Source: BA4 sp044376575 (GTDB lineage Bacteria > Bacteroidota > Bacteroidia > CAIKAF01). From it: a stretch of 64,000 nt of DNA. The translations under genes were made by a program, and so were the position numbers. Shown piece after piece: positions 52,955 through 60,441 of this stretch. The notes beneath the pieces are model-generated. The model saw nothing but the letters and a program-made list of their open reading frames with translations, had not been told where the DNA came from and made no database searches. Location of the stretch: assembly GCA_044376575.1 (NCBI GenBank), contig JBILKR010000010.1:15806-79805 (forward strand). The letters are read 5' to 3'. Each line of letters begins with the position of its first letter. Position 1 is the first letter of the stretch.

Positions 52955-53308
52955 TTAAATAGAATTATTTTCTTCAAGTGCTTCCCAAAATTCTACAGCT
53001 CTTCGGGTATGAGGAATGACGATAGTTCCGCCAACGATATTGCCTATGGCCAGTATTTCATATAATTCCTCAGCATTTACTCCATTTTCATGACATTTGA
53101 TTAAATGATACTTTACACAGTCGTCACATCTTAATACAAGTGATGCTACTAAACCTAACATTTCTTTTGTTTTTACAGATAACGCACCTTGCTGATATGT
53201 TTGTGTATCTAAATTAAACAGACGTTTTAAGACCAGATTATCAGCATCTAAAATTTTTTCGTTCATTTTAGACCTATATGCATTAAATTCTTCTACCGGA
53301 ATATTCAT
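52955..53308 (-). CDS. AhpD-like carboxymuconolactone decarboxylase family protein
   Basis: The 117-residue protein is of the carboxymuconolactone decarboxylase/AhpD fold. It has the redox motif Cys61-x-x-Cys64 followed by His68 (RCDDCVKYHLIKC), which in AhpD-type proteins acts as a peroxidase/thiol relay. The single-domain length agrees with the small all-helical members. The physiological partner is unknown. It is the first gene before DUF5686 and lptB, with its stop touching the next start. Upstream is a gene-free stretch of 313 bp. Confidence 0.9.
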   Translation of the reverse strand: MNIPVEEFNAYRSKMNEKILDADNLVLKRLFNLDTQTYQQGALSVKTKEMLGLVASLVLRCDDCVKYHLIKCHENGVNAEELYEILAIGNIVGGTIVIPHTRRAVEFWEALEENNSI

Positions 53309-53621
53309 TCTATATTTTATATCAATTATACCTTAAAATAAAGGTATTTATTCGAATTTTAAAAAAATATAAGCAGAATATAGAGAGAATCTTATTATTG
53401 AAATATATGTAAATATGGACTCTAAAATAAAAATCCGTAGGAACCGATAGTTTAATTTTAAAGAATTAAAATTGGTTTTTAAAAAACCACCGGCCCTACA
53501 GATTTCCTCCCACTATGAAAATAACTCTTGAATGAATAATCTGATTATAAAAGTAAAAATTATTGAATCTGCATAATAATGAATTTAGCAGATGGTCGAT
53601 TTCAATGAGTATTTATTCCAA
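53309..53621. other. Gene-free stretch with a folded palindromic element
   Basis: This 313-base stretch lies between the AhpD-like start and the end of the response-regulator gene. It holds no ORF I can support. It contains the element at 53431-53505 (separate entry) in otherwise AT-rich sequence. The promoter for the AhpD-like gene should lie at its left end; I see no convincing TTTG/TAnnTTTG pair. Confidence 0.6.
53431..53505. repeat. Imperfect inverted repeat with two inner hairpins
   Basis: An 11-base arm AAATCCGTAGG (53431-53441) pairs with CCTACAGATTT (53495-53505) with one mismatch. Inside lie two further hairpins: AATTTTA with TAAAATT (53454-53460 and 53467-53473), and GGTTTT with AAAACC (53474-53479 and 53483-53488). 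The whole can fold as a three-way junction. It may be a MITE-like element, a structured RNA or a long-loop terminator of the regulator gene, whose minus strand reads into a T-rich run. No second copy is seen in this window. Confidence 0.5.
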
Positions 53622-54374
53622 TTAAGATAGTTTGTTGAGATAATCGTTGAATTTATCCTTATAACTTTTAGATAGAGGAATGGTTGTTTGGTCTTTTAAA
53701 ACAAGATAACCACCACTGTTTTTCTGGTATTGAAGTATAAAATTTGGATTAACAATATGAGAGTGATGGACTCTAATTAATCCATGTTTTTCAAGTATCT
53801 CTTCAAATTCTTTTAGTGTTTTACTGATAAGCAATTCACGCTCTTGTATTAAATAAAAAGTTACATAATTACTTTGAGATTGCACCCGAATAATTTCATT
53901 GACATCATAAAATTGAAAACCGCCAGAGATGGGTAGAATAATTTTTTGAGTTTCTTTTTCTGATTGATTTTTTATGAGTGATAACAGAGAGTCAATCTGT
54001 TTGTTTATTTCCTGTTTTTTGAATTTACTTTCAGCTCTTGATATGGCTTCTTTCAACTCGTCAATATCAATAGGCTTGAGCAGGTAATCAATAGCCGAAA
54101 ATTTAAAAGCCTTAATTGCATATTGATTGAATGCAGTAATAAAAATAACCTGTATCGGTATATCTTTTATAGCTTCTAAAACATCAAATCCTGTGCCTTC
54201 ATTCAATTCAATATCCAAAAATATAAGATCCGGTTTGTAACTTCTGATACTATTAATTGCATCGGAAACCGAATCGCTTGTTTTAACAATTTGAATATTG
54301 GGGCAATATGACTGAATTAATGATGTCAGGTTTTCTCTTGCATTTTGTTCATCATCTATAATTATCGTTCTCAT
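53622..54374 (-). CDS. LytTR-family response regulator
   Basis: The 250-residue protein has a receiver domain (1-118) with the acidic pocket Asp7/Asp8, the phosphoacceptor Asp54 in LIFLDIEL and Lys in LLKPID, and a C-terminal LytTR DNA-binding domain (about 155-248: VQSQSNYVTFYL, LIRVHHSHIVNPNFI). It is a transcription factor controlled by phosphorylation. No histidine kinase is adjacent, so it is an orphan; the MBL hydrolase upstream (27-bp gap) is co-oriented and may be co-transcribed. The gene-free stretch follows it. Confidence 0.93.
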   Translation of the reverse strand: MRTIIIDDEQNARENLTSLIQSYCPNIQIVKTSDSVSDAINSIRSYKPDLIFLDIELNEGTGFDVLEAIKDIPIQVIFITAFNQYAIKAFKFSAIDYLLKPIDIDELKEAISRAESKFKKQEINKQIDSLLSLIKNQSEKETQKIILPISGGFQFYDVNEIIRVQSQSNYVTFYLIQERELLISKTLKEFEEILEKHGLIRVHHSHIVNPNFILQYQKNSGGYLVLKDQTTIPLSKSYKDKFNDYLNKLS

Positions 54375-54401
54375 AATAAATAAGGGTTAGGCTATGAATA
54401 T

Positions 54402-55043
54402 TTAAAATTGTAAAAATGGATTGGATTTTTTTTCTGCGAAAATAGATGTCGATTCCCCATGCCCGGGATAAACTGTAACATCACCTGGAAGTGTTAATAT
54501 ATCATTTTTTAAATGGTGAATAAGTGTGTCAAAATCACCACCTGGCAGGTCTGTTCTTCCTATGCTGCCTTGAAAAAGCACATCTCCGCCGATGATAAAT
54601 TTTTCTGTTTCATTATAAAATACAATACTGTCTTTTGAATGCCCCGGACAATAGATTACGCTAAATTTATGTTCTCCAAGTTCAACAATATCCTTGTTAT
54701 CTAAAAGATTGTTCGCTTCAAGGCATTGATCAGATGGTATGCCAAACATCATGCTTACTGAAGCTTGCATTGCAATTCCATCTTTTGAATTTAAATGAGC
54801 ATATACTGGAATTTGGAAATAATCTGTAATGTATTTTACTCCAAATATATGATCAATATGAGTGTGTGTAAGCCATACTGCAACGGGATGAAGTTCATTC
54901 GTTCTGATATATTCAATAAGTTTTTCTTTCTCAAAAGCATGATAACATCCCGGATCAATAATTACACAGTTATTATTTTCATCATTTAAAACGTAAGTTT
55001 TTTCAGCGAAAGGATTAAACTCAAATGAATGAATGGTAATCAT
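54402..55043 (-). CDS. MBL-fold metallo-hydrolase (glyoxalase II-like)
   Basis: The 213-residue protein has the metallo-beta-lactamase fold motif HTHIDH (His60, His62, Asp64, His65) plus the later metal ligands in YCPGHSKDS and VYPGHGEST. These bind two metals and hydrolyse thioesters in glyoxalase II-like enzymes; the exact substrate is uncertain. Size is typical for single-domain family members of Bacteroidota. It is divergent from the TauE-like gene and upstream of the response-regulator gene. Confidence 0.9.
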   Translation of the reverse strand: MITIHSFEFNPFAEKTYVLNDENNNCVIIDPGCYHAFEKEKLIEYIRTNELHPVAVWLTHTHIDHIFGVKYITDYFQIPVYAHLNSKDGIAMQASVSMMFGIPSDQCLEANNLLDNKDIVELGEHKFSVIYCPGHSKDSIVFYNETEKFIIGGDVLFQGSIGRTDLPGGDFDTLIHHLKNDILTLPGDVTVYPGHGESTSIFAEKKSNPFLQF

Positions 55044-55109
55044 GATATATTTTTTACAAAAATGAGAAAAGTTTAGAATATTACTTCTTTAAACTTCTTA
55101 CATTCGTTT

Positions 55110-55505
55110 ATGATTAATATAAAAAATATGGATGCAGTTACAATTATACTCTTGATCATAACAGGACTCATGGCGGGATTTTTAGGTGGTATGGTAGGAG
55201 TCGGAGGTGGTATTGTAATGGTTCCGATGCTTGTATATGCCCTTCATTTACCTCAATTAACAGCTCAGGGAATCAGTCTCTCTGTGCTTATGATTCCTGT
55301 AAGTTCGCTGGCAGTTTTTAATTATTACAAAGCCGGTCATCTTACCAAAGAACATATTTTATATACATTATTAATTGCCGCATTTTTTGCATTAGGTACT
55401 TATATTGCCTCTAAAATCGTTGTTTCCATTGATCCGAAAATAGTGAAAAAGGGGTTTGCCGTTTTTATGGTTGTTGTTGCAATTAAAATGTTATTTGAGA
55501 AATAA
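55110..55505 (+). CDS. TauE/SafE-like membrane protein, half size
   Basis: The 131-residue protein has four predicted helices and the TauE/SafE N-terminal motif GLMAGFLGGMVGVGGGIVMVP. Typical members have 240-260 residues in two related halves, so this is one half, and it probably forms a dimer. Family members export sulfite, sulfoacetate or other anions across the inner membrane; no substrate can be named. A second ATG (55128) would shorten the N-terminus by six residues. Its stop overlaps the start of the amidohydrolase (TAATG), so the two are coupled. Confidence 0.85.
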   Translation: MINIKNMDAVTIILLIITGLMAGFLGGMVGVGGGIVMVPMLVYALHLPQLTAQGISLSVLMIPVSSLAVFNYYKAGHLTKEHILYTLLIAAFFALGTYIASKIVVSIDPKIVKKGFAVFMVVVAIKMLFEK

Positions 55506-56680
55506 TGCATCCTGATTTTTTTCTATCCAAAGCAAAAGAACTGTTTCCTGATTTGCTAACTATCAGACGTCATATTCACGCAAATCCTGAATTATCATTT
55601 AATGAATTTGAAACTTCAAAATATATACAAAACATTCTCGAGAAGCATCAAATTTCTTTTACTACCGGATGGGTTTCTACTGGAATTTTAGCAGAACTGA
55701 AAGGGACATCTTCTAAGACTGTTGGCATTCGCGCTGATATGGATGCATTGCCTATTCAGGAAAAAACAACCGTCAGTTATGCGTCGAATCAACCAGGCGT
55801 TATGCATGCCTGTGGGCATGATGTTCATATGACTTGTGCATTGGGTGCGGCAATTATTTTAAATCAATTAAAAAATGAGCAAAAACCCAATGTGAAAATA
55901 TTATTTCAACCGGGTGAAGAAAAGCTGCCGGGTGGTGCTAGTTTGATGATTGAACAGGGAGTATTAGAAGGTGTTGATCAGTTGATTGCATTACATGTAT
56001 ATCCGCATTTATCAACTGGAATACTTGGATTTAAGCCGGGGAATTACATGGCCTCAAGTGATGAAATTTACATTAAAGTAATTGGGAAGGGCGGACATGG
56101 AGCGTTACCTCACCTTGCTATTGATCCTATTATTGTAGCTTCTAAAATTGTTATTGAACTAAAACAGATTACCGCAAGTTTGTCGCCCCCTTCTATCCCT
56201 ACAGTGTTAACCATTGGCAAATTTGAAGGACTTGGTGCAACGAATGTAATACCTGATGTGGTTCATCTTGAAGGCACATTCAGAACAATGAATGAGGAGT
56301 GGAGGATTCGAGCTCATCAGCATATTCATGAAATATGTAATCATATCGCAGGCATTGTAGGTGCAAAAGTTGAAGTGAATATTATAAAAGGATATCCTGT
56401 TTTATACAATGATGAAAAAACAACACAGCAATGCATGTTACATGCTGAAGAGTTATTGGGAAAGAATAATGTAGTTGAACTTGATATCAGAATGACTGCA
56501 GAAGATTTTGCTTATTATTCGCATCATGTTCCTGCATGTTTATTCAGATTAGGAACCGGCAATAAAGAAATGAATACTGAATTCTCGGTTCATCATCCTG
56601 AATTTAATATTGATGAAGACGCATTGATTACAGGAGCTGCTACACTTGCGTTCCTGGCATACAAACTTGGAAGTAATTAA
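55505..56680 (+). CDS. M20-family amidohydrolase
   Basis: The 391-residue protein is an M20D-type peptidase/amidohydrolase (IAA-amino-acid or hippurate hydrolase type). It has the metal-site segments RADMDALPI (about 76-84), MHACGHDVHMT (100-110, with Cys103 and His105), GEEKLPGGA with the catalytic Glu and the C-terminal HHPEFNIDE. It releases an amino acid or acyl group from an N-acyl amino acid. The start overlaps the TauE-like stop (TAATG), and the two may be functionally tied through transport of an anion product, which is an inference. Confidence 0.93.
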   Translation: MHPDFFLSKAKELFPDLLTIRRHIHANPELSFNEFETSKYIQNILEKHQISFTTGWVSTGILAELKGTSSKTVGIRADMDALPIQEKTTVSYASNQPGVMHACGHDVHMTCALGAAIILNQLKNEQKPNVKILFQPGEEKLPGGASLMIEQGVLEGVDQLIALHVYPHLSTGILGFKPGNYMASSDEIYIKVIGKGGHGALPHLAIDPIIVASKIVIELKQITASLSPPSIPTVLTIGKFEGLGATNVIPDVVHLEGTFRTMNEEWRIRAHQHIHEICNHIAGIVGAKVEVNIIKGYPVLYNDEKTTQQCMLHAEELLGKNNVVELDIRMTAEDFAYYSHHVPACLFRLGTGNKEMNTEFSVHHPEFNIDEDALITGAATLAFLAYKLGSN

Positions 56681-57015
56681 TTATTCCCTCGGGCAATAAA
56701 ATACAAACTTGTACTTAGTGGCCAGAAATACACTAGGTATTGAATGGAAAATGTTGCGTCAAAATGAACATACAACTGATATCCTGTTATAATAAAAACA
56801 AGGATGGAAGAAAGTATGGTAAGTGCTGAATTTCTTAAAAAACCGCCCGAAAGAAGAAGTACTCCTGAAAATACATAGACAAATGCAAGTAAATCATCAT
56901 GATTTTGAAAATTCACCACTTTAATAATTGGCCATTGCAACAAAAAAATAATAAGCATCACAAAGATTCTCATTGTCCACATGGCAAAGGGTTCTAAAAA
57001 TTGTAGCGGCTTCAT
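56677..57015 (-). CDS. Small four-helix membrane protein, function unknown
   Basis: I do not recognise this 112-residue protein. It has four hydrophobic segments (about 12-30, 40-60, 64-82 and 92-110) and no signal motif. The layout and length resemble DoxX-like or other small four-helix Bacteroidota proteins, but no diagnostic motif is seen. It is convergent with the amidohydrolase, overlapping its stop by 4 bp, and lies downstream of the coiled-coil lipoprotein gene with a strong terminator between, so it has its own transcript. Confidence 0.6.
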   Translation of the reverse strand: MKPLQFLEPFAMWTMRIFVMLIIFLLQWPIIKVVNFQNHDDLLAFVYVFSGVLLLSGGFLRNSALTILSSILVFIITGYQLYVHFDATFSIQYLVYFWPLSTSLYFIARGNN

Positions 57016-57067
57016 TTTAATTTTCTATTTAAAGTAAAATTATAATCAATCACTTCATTAAAATAAA

Positions 57068-57099
57068 AAAGCCTGAAAGTTTTTCAACGTTCAGGCTTT
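57068..57099 (-). terminator. Rho-independent terminator of the coiled-coil lipoprotein gene
   Basis: A perfect 10-bp stem AAAGCCTGAA with TTCAGGCTTT (57068-57077 with 57090-57099), 12-base loop. Read on the minus strand it is followed by T's, so it ends the gene at 57119-57976. Confidence 0.88.
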
Positions 57100-57118
57100 A
57101 ATAAGTTAAAGATATATC

Positions 57119-57976
57119 TTAATCTAAAATGATGACACAATATTTTGAGGTTTTCCAGAACTTTTGAGCATCTGTAATTACTAGCTTTTCTACCTTACCT
57201 CCATTCGATACTAACTTATATGAATCAGAAGGATGTGAAGTTTTTAATGATGCTTTTTTAGCTCCAATTTTAATTTCAGACAACTTTCTTAAATCAGAAA
57301 TTGTGAAGTAATTTACATTTATATCAGATGATACTTTTGCTCCTGATTTAACAGCAAATGCACCTCCTTTATCCAGCACTTTATTATTTACAAGTTCTTT
57401 AAATGTACCCATCGCATAATAAACTGTATTTATTTCATTAGTCTGATTCTCTATAATCTCATTTTTTTCTGCATTTTCTACTGCCAGCTGATCATAAGAA
57501 GAAGCAAGATTTTCAAACTCAATATTTAAACTTTCAAGTTGTAATTTCAAAGATTCAATTTCTTTGTCTTTTGCTTCAATATCTTTTTGCAAATTGGCAA
57601 TAAGCTTTTCAAGTTCTTTCATTTTTGCATCACCTTTCTTTACTCGTTTACGAAGTGATGCAATTTTATCTTTATTTTCCTGCATGAGTTGCTGAATCAA
57701 CAAAATGTCTTCTTGAATTAACGTTTTTTTGTCCGCCGCAATTTCTCCCTGTGTTAATGCATTTTTAGAAATAGCACCTTCTTTTCTTTTAATCTCTTCT
57801 AAACTTGAATAGATGTCATTCAAGTCGCCAATATATTGATCAATGGACGCAGCTGCATCAGAGTTGATGGATTTTAAGCTATCCAATTCTCTTTGCATAT
57901 TTTCAACATCAGCATTTCCGCCACCGCAGGAAATTAATCCCAATGATAAAATCATTAAACCCAATAGATATTTCAT
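57119..57976 (-). CDS. Coiled-coil lipoprotein, function unknown
   Basis: The 285-residue protein has a lipoprotein signal peptide with Cys17 (GLISCGGGN), a long coiled coil (about 22-175) rich in Glu, Lys and Leu, and a conserved-looking C-terminal domain of about 100 residues (YYAMGTFKELVNNKVLDKGGAF, to the C-terminal CVIILD). Similar small coiled-coil lipoproteins of Bacteroidota are sometimes annotated as adhesin-like, but I find no adhesin motif here and would not transfer that name. A -7-like TACATTTG lies 19-26 bp upstream, and a strong terminator follows, so it is monocistronic. Confidence 0.8.
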   Translation of the reverse strand: MKYLLGLMILSLGLISCGGGNADVENMQRELDSLKSINSDAAASIDQYIGDLNDIYSSLEEIKRKEGAISKNALTQGEIAADKKTLIQEDILLIQQLMQENKDKIASLRKRVKKGDAKMKELEKLIANLQKDIEAKDKEIESLKLQLESLNIEFENLASSYDQLAVENAEKNEIIENQTNEINTVYYAMGTFKELVNNKVLDKGGAFAVKSGAKVSSDINVNYFTISDLRKLSEIKIGAKKASLKTSHPSDSYKLVSNGGKVEKLVITDAQKFWKTSKYCVIILD

Positions 57977-57994
57977 AACTAGTTTATTTTAATG

Positions 57995-58002
57995 CAAATG
58001 TA
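57995..58002 (-). promoter_or_regulatory. Candidate -7 element for the coiled-coil lipoprotein
   Basis: On the minus strand this reads TACATTTG, a perfect TAnnTTTG, 19 bases before the start. No clear -33 partner is found. The surrounding 17 bases are identical to those before yebC (17306-17322). Confidence 0.4.
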
Positions 58003-58055
58003 TAAAAGGTTTTATTTATATCTGCATGAGTTATACTATTAAATATTCTTAAGAG

Positions 58056-58077
58056 TAAAAGTAAATTTATACTTTTA
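58056..58077. promoter_or_regulatory. Inverted repeat before the DCC gene
   Basis: TAAAAGTA, 6 bases, TACTTTTA: a perfect 8-bp inverted repeat ending 5 bp before the ATG at 58083. It could be an operator or a translation-control hairpin; it is AT-rich and may also be chance. Confidence 0.35.
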
Positions 58078-58082
58078 TAAAA

Positions 58083-58493
58083 ATGGAAGATTTCAGAAAT
58101 CATAATATTGTTTTCTATGATGGGCAATGCTTTCTCTGTTCTGCATCAGTTAGGTTTATTGCGAAAAGGGATAAAAAAAAGAAGATTTTTTTCAGTTCAT
58201 TACAATCTAATATTGCGAAATGCATACTATCAGACCAAATAGAGTTGTTGAAAAATCAGCAATCAGTTGTTTTCTGGGATGGTAAAATATGTTACATAAA
58301 ATCAACAGCTGCGTTGCAAATTGTTAGAAAACTCGATACTGCATGGCCGGTTTTATATTGTTTTGTAATTATACCACGATTTATTAGGGATTTTTTCTAT
58401 GATTTGATTTCAATAAACAGGTATCGTTGGTTTGGTAAAAGTGAATGTATTATTCCTATTGATTTTGAAATTAAAGATCGTTTGTTGAATTAG
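58083..58493 (+). CDS. Thiol-disulfide oxidoreductase-like DCC (YuxK) protein
   Basis: The 136-residue protein is of the DCC family: the name-giving motif is present at the N-terminus as Asp13, Cys16 and Cys19 in FYDGQCFLC, followed by FSSLQSN and a region typical of the family. DCC proteins are predicted thiol-disulfide oxidoreductases, with no substrate known. An inverted repeat just before the start may regulate it. Its 3' end overlaps the 3' end of the convergent uvrC gene by 23 bp. Confidence 0.88.
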   Translation: MEDFRNHNIVFYDGQCFLCSASVRFIAKRDKKKKIFFSSLQSNIAKCILSDQIELLKNQQSVVFWDGKICYIKSTAALQIVRKLDTAWPVLYCFVIIPRFIRDFFYDLISINRYRWFGKSECIIPIDFEIKDRLLN

Positions 58494-60291
58494 CCTTGTT
58501 TTTAAAGTATTCTATTATTTTTTCTGCCTTGCTTTTTCCAACAATATCAATAAGTTCTTCGGCCGATAAATTTTTAATTTTAGTTACGGATTTATATTTC
58601 TTGAGTAATAAAGTCACTGTTTGTTCTCCTATGCCCGGGATATCTTCAAGCTCAGAATGTATAAGGCTTTTGGTGTGCCTTTTTCTATAATGAGAAATCC
58701 CGAATCGATGGGCTTCATTTCGGAGGTGTTGTATAACTTTTAATGTTTCAGATTTTTTGTCAATATGCAAGGGTAAGGGGTCCTCCGGATAATAAATTTC
58801 TTCAAGCCTTTTAGCGATTCCGATAATTGTAATTTTACCTCTGATTCCAAGCTTTTCCAATGATTCCAGCGCTGCGCTCAGCTGCCCTTTCCCGCCATCT
58901 ATTACAATTAGTTGTGGTAACGTTTCATTCTCTTCAATTAATCTAGAATACCGCCTGTAAATAACCTCCTTCATTGTATCGAAATCATTCGGACCTTCCA
59001 CTGTTTTGACATTATAATGACGGTAATCTTTTTTACTTGGTTTTGCATCTTTAAAACAAACCATGGCTGATACAGGAAATGCTCCCTGGAAATTTGAATT
59101 GTCAAAGCACTCTATATGTGAAGGAATAACCTGCATTCTCAAATCAATTTTCATTTGTTCAAGAATTCTTCGCGTATGTCTTTCGGGATCTTTAATGGAT
59201 AATTGTTTTATTCTGTCCTGTATGAAATAAAATAAATTGCGTTTTGATAAATCAAGCAGTGTTTTTTTATCTCCACGAATTGGAATAGTATATTTCACAT
59301 CGGGCAATTGAACATCTGGTAAAATAGGTACAATAATTTCAGACGCATCACTTGAATACATGCTTCTTAATTCAAAAATACCAATGGATAATAGTTCTTC
59401 AGGAGTTTCATCCATTTTTTTTCTTAATTCTATTGTATGAGCCTGCGTAATACTTCCGGATAATATTTTGAGATAATTAACGGAAAAGCTCTCTTTGTCC
59501 TCCTGAAATGTAAATACATCCACTTGATGAATATCTGGACTGACAACGATTGTTTTCTGTTTGAACTTTTCCAGCTCATCTATTTTTTCTTTAATCACTT
59601 GAGCCTCTTCAAACTTATAATTTTCAGCCAGTACATTCATTTTTGATTTCAAATCTTTTACAAGTTCGAAGATATTCCCTTTGAAAATATTTTTGATTTC
59701 AATAATTTGCTCCTGGTACTGCTTTTCACTCTGCTTAAATTCGCAGGGCCCTTTACAATTGCCAATATGATATTCCAGGCATACCTTGAACTTCTTTTTA
59801 TTTAGATTTTCTTTACTTAATACAAGATTACATGTCCGTATGGAATATAATTGCTTCACTAATTCCAATACAGTCTTCATCATCTTAACGGAAGCGTAGG
59901 GTCCAAAATAATCTGAACCGTCTTTTATTTTTTTTCTTGTAGGAAATATTCTCGGGAAAGGCTCATTTTTTATACAAATCCATGGATAAGTCTTGTCATC
60001 TTTCAACATCACATTAAACCGTGGTTGATGAAGTTTTATCAGTGAGTTTTCAAGTAATAGAGCATCTAATTCAGTGTTTACTGCAATGTAGCGAATCTCA
60101 ACAATCGATTTTACAAGGAGTCTTGTTTTTCCATTTTCAAAAATCTGCTTATGAAAATAACTATTTACCCTGTTTTTTAAATTTTTTGCTTTGCCAACAT
60201 ATATGATTTTCTCATTCTTATCAAAAAACTGATAGACCCCAGGTGTTTCTGGGAGTGTCTTAAGAGTGATTTGCAGAGATTCGTGATTCAT
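58471..60291 (-). CDS. uvrC: Excinuclease ABC subunit C (UvrC)
   Basis: UvrC makes both cuts around a lesion bound by UvrA/UvrB. The 606-residue protein has an N-terminal GIY-YIG nuclease (Gly18-Val-Tyr20, Tyr31-Val-Gly33, Arg41) for the 3' cut, a UvrB-binding UVR motif (about 205-240), an RNase H-like endonuclease domain for the 5' cut (about 395-480: CFDNSNFQGAFPVSAMV, VIDGGKGQL), and C-terminal helix-hairpin-helix motifs (LEDIPGIGEQTVTLLLKKY). Length is normal. It is divergent from the SprB-repeat gene and convergent with the DCC gene, with a 23-bp overlap. Four cysteines in its first half (about 153-182) recall the iron-sulfur site reported in some UvrC proteins. Confidence 0.95.
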   Translation of the reverse strand: MNHESLQITLKTLPETPGVYQFFDKNEKIIYVGKAKNLKNRVNSYFHKQIFENGKTRLLVKSIVEIRYIAVNTELDALLLENSLIKLHQPRFNVMLKDDKTYPWICIKNEPFPRIFPTRKKIKDGSDYFGPYASVKMMKTVLELVKQLYSIRTCNLVLSKENLNKKKFKVCLEYHIGNCKGPCEFKQSEKQYQEQIIEIKNIFKGNIFELVKDLKSKMNVLAENYKFEEAQVIKEKIDELEKFKQKTIVVSPDIHQVDVFTFQEDKESFSVNYLKILSGSITQAHTIELRKKMDETPEELLSIGIFELRSMYSSDASEIIVPILPDVQLPDVKYTIPIRGDKKTLLDLSKRNLFYFIQDRIKQLSIKDPERHTRRILEQMKIDLRMQVIPSHIECFDNSNFQGAFPVSAMVCFKDAKPSKKDYRHYNVKTVEGPNDFDTMKEVIYRRYSRLIEENETLPQLIVIDGGKGQLSAALESLEKLGIRGKITIIGIAKRLEEIYYPEDPLPLHIDKKSETLKVIQHLRNEAHRFGISHYRKRHTKSLIHSELEDIPGIGEQTVTLLLKKYKSVTKIKNLSAEELIDIVGKSKAEKIIEYFKNKANSTNDL

Positions 60292-60416
60292 CTATTACAA
60301 AGATAGGGATAAGTAATTTTGGAGAGATACAACGTTTTTAAGAAAAAAGACATCTTTCAAGTAGATTTTACCAATAGATTAGGAAACTTTATTTATTAGT
60401 TCTCGTTTTAATGTAT

Positions 60417-60424
60417 TAATTTTG
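60417..60424 (+). promoter_or_regulatory. Candidate -7 element for the SprB-repeat gene
   Basis: TAATTTTG is a perfect TAnnTTTG and lies 17 bases before the TTG start at 60442. No -33 TTTG is found at the proper distance. Confidence 0.4.
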
Positions 60425-60441
60425 CAATTAACTTCATCACG

